Assembly: GCA_022563275.1 (NCBI GenBank)
Contig: JADFNR010000027.1
Location: forward strand, 1-29,954
DNA: 29,954 nucleotides
From: Chloroflexota bacterium
GTDB taxonomy: Bacteria; Chloroflexota; Dehalococcoidia; UBA3495
Direction: 5' to 3'
How positions within the stretch are numbered: the stretch's first letter is position 1; each line of letters begins with the position of its first letter. Positions 1 through 8,777 of this stretch are shown in pieces. Position numbers and translations under genes: made by a program. Below the pieces are notes generated by a model. That model had not been told where the DNA came from. It made no database searches and saw nothing but the letters and a program-made list of their open reading frames with translations.

Positions 1-380
1 TCGCCGTATTGCTGACCCTGACCGTTCACGCCTTGGTGTCGGTCCGGATGGGCCGGATGGACCTGGCGGTGGTCCGGGTGCTGGGGTTCTCGCACCGCCA
101 ATTCTTTCTGTCCCTGGCCACGGAGCGTTTGATCATCGCCGTGTTGGCCATCGCCGCCGGGGCCGCCATGGGTTATTGGCCGGGACTGGAGGTGCTGGAA
201 CTTGTGGACCTGACGCCTCAAGGAAACGACCCAGTGCCGCCGCTTTTGCCGTCCGTTAGGGGCTGGTTGATGGCCGGAGTTTTGACCGGAATGGTGGCGG
301 CCTCGGCCCTGTCGGTGGCGTTCGCTGTGGTGGCGGCCCGGCGGCTCAACACCGCCGAGGTCCTGCGGGGTGGCATCTGA
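1..380 (+). CDS. FtsX-family ABC transporter permease, C-terminal end only
   Basis: The reading frame is open from the first bases of the window (codons from base 3), so the gene starts upstream and only its last ~125 residues are visible. These contain a stretch resembling the FtsX motif around 'VVRVLGFSHRQFFLSLATERL', a hydrophobic helix (IIAVLAIAAGAAMGY), a short periplasmic loop and a last helix (GWLMAGVLTGMVAASALSVAFAVV) before the tail RLNTAEVLRGGI. This is the usual end of FtsX/LolC/MacB-type permeases, inner-membrane proteins driven by a cytoplasmic ATPase. Its stop codon overlaps the next gene's ATG by one base (TGATG), indicating translational coupling. The TTG at base 9 is not a real start. 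The substrate cannot be told. Confidence 0.85.
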   Translation, partial: AVLLTLTVHALVSVRMGRMDLAVVRVLGFSHRQFFLSLATERLIIAVLAIAAGAAMGYWPGLEVLELVDLTPQGNDPVPPLLPSVRGWLMAGVLTGMVAASALSVAFAVVAARRLNTAEVLRGGI

Positions 381-3300
381 TGATGCCCATGATCCGGTTC
401 GCTTACGTGATGGCCGTCCGGAGAGCCGTTTCCGGCTGGCGTTTGGAGGCCGTGCTTTTTGGCGGCATCCTCATGGCGGTGGCGCTGATGGCCAGCGGCG
501 TGATCTTCTCCGACCTATTGTCCAACGCTTCGCTGCGCCACACGCTGCTCCAGGCTCCCCCCGAAGAGGTCAATATCTCGATGCGGTCGTTCAGCAGCCA
601 GGATGAGCCGTCCACGACCTCGGGACGCCGCGCGGTTTACCAGGAACGGCTGAGATTCGCCCAAGACGAGATATCGGCCCCCTTCGCTCCATATGTGAAA
701 GAACAGGCACGGGTGCTGGACACCGCCACCTTTTATTTCGAGGGGCACCCGCAACTGGAGTTGGACAACGATATCCGGCCCAGGGGGTCCATCATTTATA
801 TGTCGGGTTTCGCGCCGGACCGGGTCACGCTGACACAGGGGAGTTGGCCGGGGGCGCTAAACGCCGCCGCGCCACCGGGCACTCCGGTGGACGTCGCCGT
901 GGACGGTCTGGGCCTGGAGCTGCTGGGCCTGGAGGTCGGCCAGACGATGGACGTCTTTCCGGCGGCGTCGTTCACCGACCCGCCCTCCATGCCGGTGCGG
1001 ATATCCGGGGTTTTTGAGCTTGTCGACCCGGATGACGAGTTCTGGTATCGGGTCAAAAAGGACTTCAGCGTCAAGAACGACCGGTGGACCATCGTGCCGT
1101 TGTTCACCAGCGAAGAGGCCATCTTGAACCGGGTGCTCGGCGAGTATCCGACCCTGTACACCGATGTCACCTGGTTCTACTACCTGGACCGGGAGGGACT
1201 GCGGGCCGGAGATGTGGGGGACCTGCGGGAGACCATCCTCCGGGCCGAGAATAACATCAGATTCAATCTGAAGAATTCCAGCTTCTCCATCCGGCTGGAC
1301 AACCTGCTGACCGACTTCGACGAGCAATTATTGTTGGCCAGGGTGCCCCTGTTTCTGGTGGTGTTTCTGATCACCGGGATCCTGCTTTATTATCTGGCTT
1401 TGGTGGCCGGCTTGATCGTCCGTTCCCGCTCCAGCGAGATCGCCATGCTGAAAAGCCGGGGCGCCACCACGGCGCAGGTTGGCATGTTAGGACTGGGAGA
1501 GGGTCTGCTGCTGGGTATCCCGGCGGTGATAATTGGACCGTTCTTGGCCATGGGAGTGGTCAGGGTCCTAGGCAACGTTTTCTTCAGTTTGGGCGGGGGG
1601 TCCGACCAATTATCCGGTGTGTCGGTAACTGTGTCTCAAGGAGCCGTTCTGCTGGGGCTGGCCGGAGGGATTCTCGCGGTGGTGGTGTTCACGGTGGCCA
1701 CCCTGGCGGCGGCCAGACAGGGCATCGTGGAAGCGAGGCAGACCGGGGCCCGGCCTCCCACGGCGTCTTTCCTGCATCGTTACTACCTGGACTTCCTGCT
1801 GCTGGCCCTCATCGGCCTTCTTTGGTGGCAGATCCAAAGCCGGGGTTCGTTCCTGGTCCAATCGGTGGGCAGCCGGGAACTGGAGATCGACTACAGCCTG
1901 ATGTTGGGACCGGTCCTGGGGCTTCTGGCGGTCGGGTTGGTGGTCATGCGGATATTCCCGTGGTTCGCCATGCTTCTTTCGCGGCTGGCCGGTCCCTTCG
2001 CTCCGTCTTGGTTGGTGCACTCGCTGCGCCATGTATCCCGAGACCCAATGGTGCCGGGTATCTTGATCGTGTTGCTGACCTTGGCCACCGCTCTCGGTGT
2101 CATCGGCAGTGCCTTCAGTTCGACATTGGAACGGAGTCAGAAGGAGCGGGCCCTATACGCGGCGGGAGCTGACTTGAGGATCCGTCACAGCGGGGTTTCC
2201 AGCGCTAGACCTGGCGGAAGGTTCGCCGAAGAAGTGCGGAAATTCCCGGAGGTGCTCCACGCCGCGGACGTGTACCGCACCAACGGGCAGATCACCACCA
2301 CTGGGTTTAGTTCCTCGGCCGCGGTTCTGGCGGTGGACGCTTCCCGGATCGCGGATGTGGCCTGGTTCAGGGACGACCTGGCCGGCGGGAAGTCGATCAA
2401 CGAGTTGGCCCAGTTGCTGTTGGACGGGCCGGAAGGCCCCCAAGGTTTGGTTTTGCCCGCTGACGTGACCGGTCTGTCCATCTGGGTGCAACCAGCCGGG
2501 CTCGACTCGGGGGCCAACCTATGGGCCAGGCTGCGTGACGCTCAAGGACTGTATTTCGACACTTGGGTGGGTGATTTGGGAGAGCAGGGCTGGAACAAGA
2601 TCCAATCCGACCTGTCGCCGGTGGTTGCCGTGGGACGCCGTTTCACCAACGAGGCGCGCAGCATCTCTCTGGTTCCTCCCTTCACGCTTCAGTCCTTGCA
2701 AGTCACCGACCGATTCCGCACCTTTGGGTCGGACGATTTGGGAGCAGTGTTCCTGGGAAGACTGGAGGCGTTGACTCCCAGCGGACCGGTGACCTTGGCG
2801 GATTTTCGATCGCCGGAGGATTGGTCGGTGATCCAAGACTTCTCGCGGCCGGGCCTATACGCCCTGGAGACCAGCGGGTCGGCGGGGGGCGGCCAGTTCC
2901 CATTATCCATGCGGTTCAGTTGGGCCAGCGGCGGCGTCGGCATGCGGGGATTGAGACCCGGTCCAACGGAGGCCCCGGTTCCGGCGGTGGTCAACGAAGA
3001 GTTCTTGAAGCTGGCCGATGCCTCCGTGGGCGAAGACGTGATCTTGGGGCTGTCCACCTTTTCCGTGCTGGTCAACATCGCCGCCGTGGCCAATTATTTC
3101 CCAACGCTGGACCCGGGGGACAAACCCTTTGTGGTGGTGGACCTGGATAGGTTTGCGGCCGCGTCCAATCAACACAGCCGCATACCCCTGTCCGGAGCCA
3201 ACGAGATATGGATCGACCTGACCTCTACCCCCGGCGTGCCGGTCCCTGGCGCGTCGAATAACCTGGGAGATGCGGGAGATGCCGGCCGGGTCAACGAGTC

Positions 3301-3817
3301 AATGAAGCGGTTGGGCGTCAGCATCAGGGAGGTATTTGACGCGGAGGCCATGGTGGCGTCGCGGGTGGACCAACCGTTGGTGAACGCCGGTTGGGGCGCC
3401 CTTCTGGTGCTTTTGTTCTTGGCGGTGGCCCTGGCCAGCGGCTCGGGAGTGATGTTGTTCTCGTTCCTTGACACCAAGGAACGTCAGACCGAGTTCGCCC
3501 TGCTGCGGACCCTGGGCGCGACCGGCGGACAATTACGGGGTATCGTATGGTTTAATCTATTCTTGATCGTTCTATGCGGCGTGGCCCTGGGAACGTGGGT
3601 AGGCCAACTGATCGGATCGAGCCTCTTGCCCCTGATGGAGGTGGCCGAAGAAGGAGAGCGCGTTACGCCGCCCATGGCATTCACCACCGATTGGTTGACG
3701 CTCTCGGTGTCCTATCTGGTTTTGGCGGTGGTCACCGTGGTAACGGTGGTCTGGCTGGCGTGGTTGAGCTCAAAGATACAAGTGCAGCAGGTACTCAGGA
3801 TGGGAGATGCGGGATGA
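380..3817 (+). CDS. Large FtsX/MacB-like ABC transporter permease (1145 aa)
   Basis: Predicted inner-membrane permease of a LolCDE/MacB-type ABC exporter. A first membrane helix at about residues 23-45 precedes a ~270-residue extracytoplasmic domain. A first FtsX block follows, with helices near 321-347, 370-395 and 421-445 and the motif EIAMLKSRGATTAQV. Further helices lie near 468-485, 506-526 and 558-580. A second extracytoplasmic domain of ~420 residues leads to a C-terminal FtsX block with three helices and the motif FALLRTLGATGGQL. It is about twice the length of a single-FtsX permease, so it looks like a duplicated two-FtsX protein. The ATG at 380 overlaps the previous stop. Two ATPase genes follow in the same direction. 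Substrate unknown; lipids, lipoproteins or peptides are possible by family. Confidence 0.88.
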   Translation: MMPMIRFAYVMAVRRAVSGWRLEAVLFGGILMAVALMASGVIFSDLLSNASLRHTLLQAPPEEVNISMRSFSSQDEPSTTSGRRAVYQERLRFAQDEISAPFAPYVKEQARVLDTATFYFEGHPQLELDNDIRPRGSIIYMSGFAPDRVTLTQGSWPGALNAAAPPGTPVDVAVDGLGLELLGLEVGQTMDVFPAASFTDPPSMPVRISGVFELVDPDDEFWYRVKKDFSVKNDRWTIVPLFTSEEAILNRVLGEYPTLYTDVTWFYYLDREGLRAGDVGDLRETILRAENNIRFNLKNSSFSIRLDNLLTDFDEQLLLARVPLFLVVFLITGILLYYLALVAGLIVRSRSSEIAMLKSRGATTAQVGMLGLGEGLLLGIPAVIIGPFLAMGVVRVLGNVFFSLGGGSDQLSGVSVTVSQGAVLLGLAGGILAVVVFTVATLAAARQGIVEARQTGARPPTASFLHRYYLDFLLLALIGLLWWQIQSRGSFLVQSVGSRELEIDYSLMLGPVLGLLAVGLVVMRIFPWFAMLLSRLAGPFAPSWLVHSLRHVSRDPMVPGILIVLLTLATALGVIGSAFSSTLERSQKERALYAAGADLRIRHSGVSSARPGGRFAEEVRKFPEVLHAADVYRTNGQITTTGFSSSAAVLAVDASRIADVAWFRDDLAGGKSINELAQLLLDGPEGPQGLVLPADVTGLSIWVQPAGLDSGANLWARLRDAQGLYFDTWVGDLGEQGWNKIQSDLSPVVAVGRRFTNEARSISLVPPFTLQSLQVTDRFRTFGSDDLGAVFLGRLEALTPSGPVTLADFRSPEDWSVIQDFSRPGLYALETSGSAGGGQFPLSMRFSWASGGVGMRGLRPGPTEAPVPAVVNEEFLKLADASVGEDVILGLSTFSVLVNIAAVANYFPTLDPGDKPFVVVDLDRFAAASNQHSRIPLSGANEIWIDLTSTPGVPVPGASNNLGDAGDAGRVNESMKRLGVSIREVFDAEAMVASRVDQPLVNAGWGALLVLLFLAVALASGSGVMLFSFLDTKERQTEFALLRTLGATGGQLRGIVWFNLFLIVLCGVALGTWVGQLIGSSLLPLMEVAEEGERVTPPMAFTTDWLTLSVSYLVLAVVTVVTVVWLAWLSSKIQVQQVLRMGDAG

Positions 3818-3861
3818 CCCAGTTCCCCCTTATATATCATGGGAGACGCTAGATGACCCAG
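3800..3861 (+). repeat. 39-bp-spaced direct repeat duplicating the ATPase start region
   Basis: A 23-nt unit occurs at 3800-3822 and again at 3839-3861 with 20 of 23 bases identical. Each copy carries GGGAGA (Shine-Dalgarno-like), then ATGACCCAG. The offset is 39 nt, exactly 13 codons. The first ATG (3814) overlaps the permease stop and opens a 12-codon frame that ends in TAG (3850-3852) directly before the true ATPase ATG at 3853. This looks like a tandem duplication of the translation-initiation region. Confidence 0.8.
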
Positions 3862-4800
3862 GTTGATGAATATCGGGAATACCGTGGAGATACCGGCGCG
3901 GCCGCCCGGGCTTCGGGTCCGTACATCGATTGCCGTGATCTTTTCAAGATCTACAAACGCGCCGACTTGGAGGTGGTGGCCCTGCGGGGGTTGGACCTCA
4001 GCGTGGAATCCGGCGAATTGATCGCCGTCATCGGGGCCAGCGGCAGCGGCAAAAGCACGCTGCTCAACATCCTGGCCGGCCTGGACCGGCCCTCGGCGGG
4101 CCAGGTGTTGGTCGGCTCCCGAGACCTGCTGGACGTCTCCGACAGCGACCTGGTGATGTACCGGCGCTCGGAGGTGGGTTTTGTTTGGCAGGCCACGGCG
4201 CGGAACCTGTTGCCCTACCTCTCCGTCGCCGACAACATCGAACTGCCCATGGCGCTGTCCGGACAGCCGGCAAAAGCGCGCCGTGCCTGGTCGGACGAGT
4301 TGTTGGTGTCTCTGGATATGGCCGACAAAAGAAAGCGCTTTCCCTACCAGTTGTCCGGCGGTGAACAGCAACGGGCCGCCATCGCCGTGGGTCTGGCCAA
4401 CAAGCCTCCCCTGCTTTTGGCCGACGAACCCACCGGAGAGCTGGACACCGAGAACGCGGACAGCATCTTTCAGATGATCCGCGACTTGAACCGCTCCTAC
4501 GGCATAACCGTGGTCACCGTAACCCACTATCAGGGTGTTTCCCAGTTTGTGGACCGCGTGGTCCATATCCGGGACGGACGAATCGGCTCCGAGACTTTCT
4601 CCCGGCCCGATTACCGGCGTGATGGCGGCACCGTGGAAGAAGAATACGTGGTTGTGGACCAGGCGGGCCGGCTCCAGCTCCCAACGGAATTAGCCGAGCG
4701 CTTCCGCCGTGGGGGCCTGGCCAGGATCAAGTCGGATGGCAGCCAGATCACCATCGACCCGCCGGGCTCCAACCCCCGGCAGCACAGGAGCAGGGGTTAA
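3853..4800 (+). CDS. ABC transporter ATP-binding protein with AbrB-like C-terminal tail
   Basis: Cytoplasmic ATPase subunit of the LolD/MacB class, paired with the FtsX permeases upstream. Walker [10 protein letters not shown] is at residues 61-69, the Q-loop at VWQ (~111-113), the signature LSGGEQQR at 167-174, Walker [13 protein letters not shown] at 187-198 and the switch His at about 225. All catalytic motifs are intact. The protein has 315 residues, some 80 more than a typical LolD. The extra tail (~265-303) contains [17 protein letters not shown], which resembles the swapped-hairpin AbrB/MazE/SpoVT fold (pattern VDxxGRxxLPxEL). That similarity is by eye. The ATG at 3853 has GGGAGA six bases upstream. 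Confidence 0.9.
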   Translation: MTQVDEYREYRGDTGAAARASGPYIDCRDLFKIYKRADLEVVALRGLDLSVESGELIAVIGASGSGKSTLLNILAGLDRPSAGQVLVGSRDLLDVSDSDLVMYRRSEVGFVWQATARNLLPYLSVADNIELPMALSGQPAKARRAWSDELLVSLDMADKRKRFPYQLSGGEQQRAAIAVGLANKPPLLLADEPTGELDTENADSIFQMIRDLNRSYGITVVTVTHYQGVSQFVDRVVHIRDGRIGSETFSRPDYRRDGGTVEEEYVVVDQAGRLQLPTELAERFRRGGLARIKSDGSQITIDPPGSNPRQHRSRG

Positions 4801-4866
4801 CCCCCAATGGAACCAACCAGTGATGGCTGGCAAAGGCAAAGGTAATGGTCAAGGTAATGATATTTA

Positions 4867-5565
4867 ATGGAAGCCAATAGAACCAACGGGCCGGTGCTCA
4901 CGGCCTTGGATGTAAGCCGGGTCTTCGGGTCAGGCGCCACCGCCGTGACGGCCCTGTCGGCCATCAGTCTAACCGTCGAACAGGGGGAATTCCTGGCGGT
5001 AACCGGCCGGTCCGGTTCCGGCAAGACCACGCTGCTCAATCTGCTCTCCGGGCTGGACCGTCCCAGCACGGGCACGGTGCTTTTCCACGGCGATGATCTG
5101 GCGGAGATGCGGGAGGCGGACCTGGTGGAGATGCGGCGGCATAAGATCGGTTTCGTTTTTCAATCATTCGGGCTCATGCCCTTGCTGTCCGCCCAGGAAA
5201 ACGTGGAATTGCCGTTGCACATCGGCGGCATGTCCTGGCGGGAACGGAGGCAGCGGGCCCACGAGGCCCTGCGGGCGGTTGGGCTGGGCACCCGCGCCCG
5301 CCACCGTCCCTTTGAACTCTCCGGCGGCGAACAACAGCGGGTATCCATCGCCCGGGCGCTGGTGACCGAGCCGGAAGTGGTGTTTGCCGACGAGCCCACC
5401 GGAGAACTTGACACTGCCACCGCCCGGTCCATAGCCGAGACCCTGGGCGAGGTTGCCGCCTCCAGGCGGGCAACGGTGATCGTGGCCACCCATGACCTTG
5501 ACCTGGCGGCCATGGCCCAACGGCGTCTGGACCTGGTTGACGGCGAGATCGTTCCCCAAGGCTAG
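4867..5565 (+). CDS. ABC transporter ATP-binding protein, LolD-like
   Basis: Second ATPase of the operon, 232 residues, the normal length for LolD/FtsE-type subunits. Walker A GRSGSGKTT is at residues 47-55, the Q-loop at VFQS (~97-100), the signature LSGGEQQR at 151-158, Walker [13 protein letters not shown] at 171-182 and the switch His at 209 (ATHD). The tail ends just after the NBD core, with no AbrB-like extension, unlike its neighbour. The start codon ATG at 4867 has no convincing Shine-Dalgarno; the 66 bases before it are low-complexity AAGGTAATG-like sequence and hold a 12-codon frame (4807-4845). Two permeases and two ATPases together may form one heteromeric exporter or two related ones. 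Confidence 0.9.
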   Translation: MEANRTNGPVLTALDVSRVFGSGATAVTALSAISLTVEQGEFLAVTGRSGSGKTTLLNLLSGLDRPSTGTVLFHGDDLAEMREADLVEMRRHKIGFVFQSFGLMPLLSAQENVELPLHIGGMSWRERRQRAHEALRAVGLGTRARHRPFELSGGEQQRVSIARALVTEPEVVFADEPTGELDTATARSIAETLGEVAASRRATVIVATHDLDLAAMAQRRLDLVDGEIVPQG

Positions 5566-5676
5566 TACTTCCTAACCGTTTCTGTGGTATTTGTCACGAC
5601 TCGCGGGAATCACATCGACTTAACCCCATGCCGTTCATAGCTTAGATTCAGATTGGCTGATTTTGAGGCTAATCCC

Positions 5677-5699
5677 AAAGGCGGTCCACGGCCGCCTTT
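5677..5699 (+). terminator. Possible transcription terminator hairpin after ABC operon
   Basis: A perfect 8-bp stem (AAAGGCGG / CCGCCTTT) with a 7-nt loop lies 110 bp after the stop of the last ATPase gene. The T-run after the stem is only three bases, all within the stem, so intrinsic termination would be weak. The remainder of 5566-5775 shows no gene. Confidence 0.4.
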
Positions 5700-5775
5700 G
5701 AGCCATGAAATAACCGGTCAACCGCGTAGAACTTAGCCGAGTGGTATAGCCAGAGATCGCGGTATGGACTAACCG

Positions 5776-6273
5776 GTGTTTACCATCAGCAATCCGAAGT
5801 TACAACCGGCGGCGGCGACCGCGGTTCCCCACGTCGTCACCAGCATTCCGGCGGCGGCAACCGGCTTTCCCACGGTTACTAGGACGCCCTTCGGCCAGCC
5901 CACCAGGACGCCTTTTCCCATGCCGACCAGGACTCCATTTCCCACGGTAACGCCGACTCGCTTATTGACTCCGACACCCACTTCTATCGCAATGGCCACG
6001 TCCATCCCGGTCGCCACGGCCACTCCTGTGATGAGCGTTTCCAGCGCCGGGTCGGGCCAGAGCCAGGTCCACCTGGATATCACGGTCGCATCGGGTACCT
6101 CAGTCACCGCCACCCTCAGTGGACCGGGTGTTGTTAGTTCCTCGCTGCAGAACGGAGTGGCGGGAGCCAGCGGCCAAGTCAGATTGACCTGGACGGTGAA
6201 CGCCAGTGGGTCCTACGTAGCCACCGGTACCGCGGGAAAATCCTCCATCAGCGGAAGCGTCTCGGTGCAGTAG
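5776..6273 (+). CDS. Thr-Pro-repeat protein with C-terminal beta-rich domain, possibly 5'-truncated
   Basis: A 165-residue frame from a GTG at 5776. Residues ~35-60 are a Thr/Pro-rich spacer with three TRTPF units, followed by more PT-rich sequence to about residue 85. The last ~75 residues (from SGQSQVHLDITVASG) look like a small Ig/beta-sandwich module rich in Ser, Thr, Val and Gly. PT-rich linkers of this type are common in surface proteins of Chloroflexota. However, I see no signal peptide or lipobox, and an in-frame TAA sits six bases before the GTG (preceded by ATG GAC). The gene may therefore be the 3' remnant of a longer exported protein, or be translated as a short cytosolic protein. 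No function can be assigned. Confidence 0.55.
   Translation: MFTISNPKLQPAAATAVPHVVTSIPAAATGFPTVTRTPFGQPTRTPFPMPTRTPFPTVTPTRLLTPTPTSIAMATSIPVATATPVMSVSSAGSGQSQVHLDITVASGTSVTATLSGPGVVSSSLQNGVAGASGQVRLTWTVNASGSYVATGTAGKSSISGSVSVQ
5878..5949 (+). repeat. Three tandem 24-bp units encoding TRTPF repeats
   Basis: Three diverged 24-bp units (5878-5901, 5902-5925, 5926-5949), each beginning AC(T/C)AGGAC and encoding an eight-residue TRTPFxxx block inside the Thr-Pro-rich gene. Third-position differences indicate that the units are old or under protein-level selection. Confidence 0.8.
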
Positions 6274-6319
6274 CGGGAGACCCGCCTCCTCACCGGTGTA
6301 TACTCCGGCGGGTTTCCCC

Positions 6320-6348
6320 AGGCGGCCCTCACCCGAGGGTAGCCGCCT
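6320..6348 (+). promoter_or_regulatory. GC-rich hairpin upstream of the molybdenum hydroxylase gene
   Basis: AGGCGGC (6320-6326) pairs with GCCGCCT (6342-6348). An inner CCTC/GAGG stem closes a four-base loop, with a three-base bulge on one side. There is no T-run, so it is either a weak terminator for the preceding gene or an operator. A TATACT box (6365-6370) lies 17 bp downstream, but a good -35 is not visible, so I do not call a promoter. Confidence 0.4.
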
Positions 6349-6400
6349 CGACCGGCCCGTCTGCTATACTTGGCGTCCTCAGTTCTAGGGAGGCCGGTTG

Positions 6401-8755
6401 ATGGTAACGAGCGGCGCAAGTAAGTCCATTGGGACCTCCGTCAGGCGCAAGAGAGACCGCCGCTTGATCACCGGCGGCGCTAGATACACCGGAGACGTTC
6501 AGCCCAATGACGCACTCTTCATGGCGGTCCTGCGGAGTCCCCACGCCCATGCCCGCATCCTAAATCTTGACGTTAGCCCAGGCCGCGCCGCGCCCGGAGT
6601 GGCGGCTGTGTTCACCGGGAAAGACATAAACGCCAAGTGCCGGAAGGAATTCCCCTTGAGTGGGGTCAAGCCCCACATGAAGGCCAAGGGCAGACTTCCC
6701 ATGGCGGAAGATTTGGTGCGGTACGAGGGCGAACCCGTGGCGGTGGTATTGGCCGATAGCCCTTATACCGCCAAAGACGCTCTGGAGTTGATCGGCGTCG
6801 ATTACGAGATGCTGCCTGCCGTGGTCAATGTTGAGGCTGCGCTGGAAGACGGGTCTCCTTTGGTGCACGAGGACCTCGGCACCAACCAGTGCCTTCACTC
6901 GGTCAGATCGGCCGGAGACCTGGAAGGAGCATTCAGAGACGCGCATGGTGTGGTCTCGCTCAGGTTGGAGGAGCCACGACTGGTGCCCAACCCGATAGAG
7001 CCACGGGCGGTGGTGGCGAACTTCGAGAGGGACAGCGGCGATCTAACCCTCTGGCTATCCACCCAGGCCCCGCACCAAGAACGGAGCACCTTGGCGGAGA
7101 TCCTGGGCTTTCCCGAGCACAAGCTGCGGGTGATTTCGGAGGACGTTGGCGGCGGGTTCGGTTGCAAGATCGATGTCTACCCGGAAACGGTCATGGCCGC
7201 GATGCTGTCCATCCAGACCTCCCGTCCGGTGAAGTGGGTCGAGGAGCGGCAGGAGGCGTTCAGCTCGACCATCCACGGCCGAGGCGAGATCCAGTACGTG
7301 CAGGCGGCTTACTCGGCCGATGGGGTTTTGTTGGGAATGCGGATACATTTCTACACCGATTTGGGCGCCTATTGTTTCGGCGGGAACCACGGCGTCGCCG
7401 ACCTGCTGACTCCGTCGGGCGCCTCGGGGGCGTACCGGGTGGAGAACCTGGAGTGGACTACCACCGGCGTCTACACCAACAAAATGTCCATGGGGCCGTA
7501 CCGGGGCCACGGTCAACACGCCTCAGCCTATGCCATCGAGCGCGTCATGGACGGCATCGCCGGCGCGTTGGGCTTGGACCCGGCCGAGGTGCGGCGCCGT
7601 AACTTCATCCCGGACGGCGCTTTCCCGCACCGCACGCCCACCGGCCGGGAACACGACAGCGGGGCGTACGGCGAATCATTGGAGAAAGCGTTGCGGCTTG
7701 CGGGCTATGAGCAATTGCGCCAGGAGCAGCGGGAACTACGCGAGCACGGGGTTCTCATGGGGATCGGCCTGGCCACCACGGTGGATGCCTCTGGCTTCGG
7801 CCCCTCCGGCGCCCTCAGCGTCCGCCCCGGTTATGAGAGCGCCACCGTGCGGGTCGGCCCGACCGGCGGCGTTACGGTGCTCACCGGGTCCTCTCCGCAT
7901 GGACAGGGCCATGAGACCACCTTCGCTCAGATAGCGGCGGACGAGCTGGGCATTCCGCTGGACGATATCGACGTTTTGTACGGGGACACGCATCTGGTGC
8001 CCTATGGAGTTGGCACCCGCGCCAGCCGCTCGCTGGTGGTTGGCGGCTCGGCGGTGGTCAAGGCCAGCCGGCAGGTCGTGGAAAAAGCGATCGGTCTGGC
8101 CGCGGCTCTGCTGAACATCGACGCGGAGCAGGTGAAACTCCAAGATGGGATATTTTTCTGCGAAGATATCCCTGACCGCTCCGCGACCTGGCTGGAGGTG
8201 GCCGGTTTGGCCTACGGCTCGCTGCCGCCTCCCGGCGGCATCGAGAGGGGGCTGGAAAGCAGTGTCTATTGGGAGCCGTCGGGTTACACTTACCCTTTCA
8301 CTGCGGCCGTGGCGGTGGTGCGGGTCAACCGGGATACGGGCGCCGTAACTCTGGAGCGGTTCGTCTCGGTGAATGACTGCGGCACTGTGATCAACCCCAT
8401 GGTGGTCGAAGGCCAGATCCACGGAGGATTGCTGCAGGGCATCGGCGCGGCGTTGCTTGAACAGGCGATCTGGGACGAGAACGGCCAATTGTTAACCGGC
8501 AGCTTCATGGACTACGCCATGCCCTTGGCCGTCAACCTGCCGAATTTCACCGTGGAACTGGTGGAAACGCCCAGCCCGCACAACCCTCTTGGCGCCAAGG
8601 GAATAGGCGAGTCGCCCACCGTCGCAGCCGTGCCCGCCGTGGTGAACGCGGTAATGGACGCCCTGAGTCACCTGGGCGTTTCCCAGCTGGATATCCCCCT
8701 CACCCCGGAAAAGGTCTGGCGGGCGATCCAGGGCGGCTCGGAATCACAGGGTTAA
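6401..8755 (+). CDS. Xanthine dehydrogenase family molybdopterin-binding (large) subunit
   Basis: Molybdenum-hydroxylase catalytic subunit, 784 residues, normal length for CoxL/XdhA-type large subunits. The start is RRKRDRRLITGGARYTGDV-like, followed by the a/b hammerhead domain. A GGGFG loop and the Moco-binding block around PHGQGHETTFAQIAADELG follow. The C-terminal GAKGIGESPTVAAVPAVVNA carries the catalytic Glu (E737). The active-site loop reads MGPYRGHGQHASAYA and lacks the AYxCSFR signature of form I CO dehydrogenase, so it is better seen as an aldehyde or N-heterocycle hydroxylase. ATG 6401 has AGGGAGG at 6387-6393, seven bases upstream, which is better than the in-frame TTG at 6398. 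The 2Fe-2S and FAD subunits that normally accompany this protein are not in the window. A cupin gene follows after 22 bp. Confidence 0.9.
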   Translation: MVTSGASKSIGTSVRRKRDRRLITGGARYTGDVQPNDALFMAVLRSPHAHARILNLDVSPGRAAPGVAAVFTGKDINAKCRKEFPLSGVKPHMKAKGRLPMAEDLVRYEGEPVAVVLADSPYTAKDALELIGVDYEMLPAVVNVEAALEDGSPLVHEDLGTNQCLHSVRSAGDLEGAFRDAHGVVSLRLEEPRLVPNPIEPRAVVANFERDSGDLTLWLSTQAPHQERSTLAEILGFPEHKLRVISEDVGGGFGCKIDVYPETVMAAMLSIQTSRPVKWVEERQEAFSSTIHGRGEIQYVQAAYSADGVLLGMRIHFYTDLGAYCFGGNHGVADLLTPSGASGAYRVENLEWTTTGVYTNKMSMGPYRGHGQHASAYAIERVMDGIAGALGLDPAEVRRRNFIPDGAFPHRTPTGREHDSGAYGESLEKALRLAGYEQLRQEQRELREHGVLMGIGLATTVDASGFGPSGALSVRPGYESATVRVGPTGGVTVLTGSSPHGQGHETTFAQIAADELGIPLDDIDVLYGDTHLVPYGVGTRASRSLVVGGSAVVKASRQVVEKAIGLAAALLNIDAEQVKLQDGIFFCEDIPDRSATWLEVAGLAYGSLPPPGGIERGLESSVYWEPSGYTYPFTAAVAVVRVNRDTGAVTLERFVSVNDCGTVINPMVVEGQIHGGLLQGIGAALLEQAIWDENGQLLTGSFMDYAMPLAVNLPNFTVELVETPSPHNPLGAKGIGESPTVAAVPAVVNAVMDALSHLGVSQLDIPLTPEKVWRAIQGGSESQG

Positions 8756-8777
8756 ACTGGTTTGCCGAGGAGTAGGC

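Noticed and set aside
6401..8755. Form I carbon monoxide dehydrogenase (coxL)
   Set aside because: The AYxCSFR active-site signature is absent (PYRGHGQHAS instead) and no coxM or coxS is beside it.
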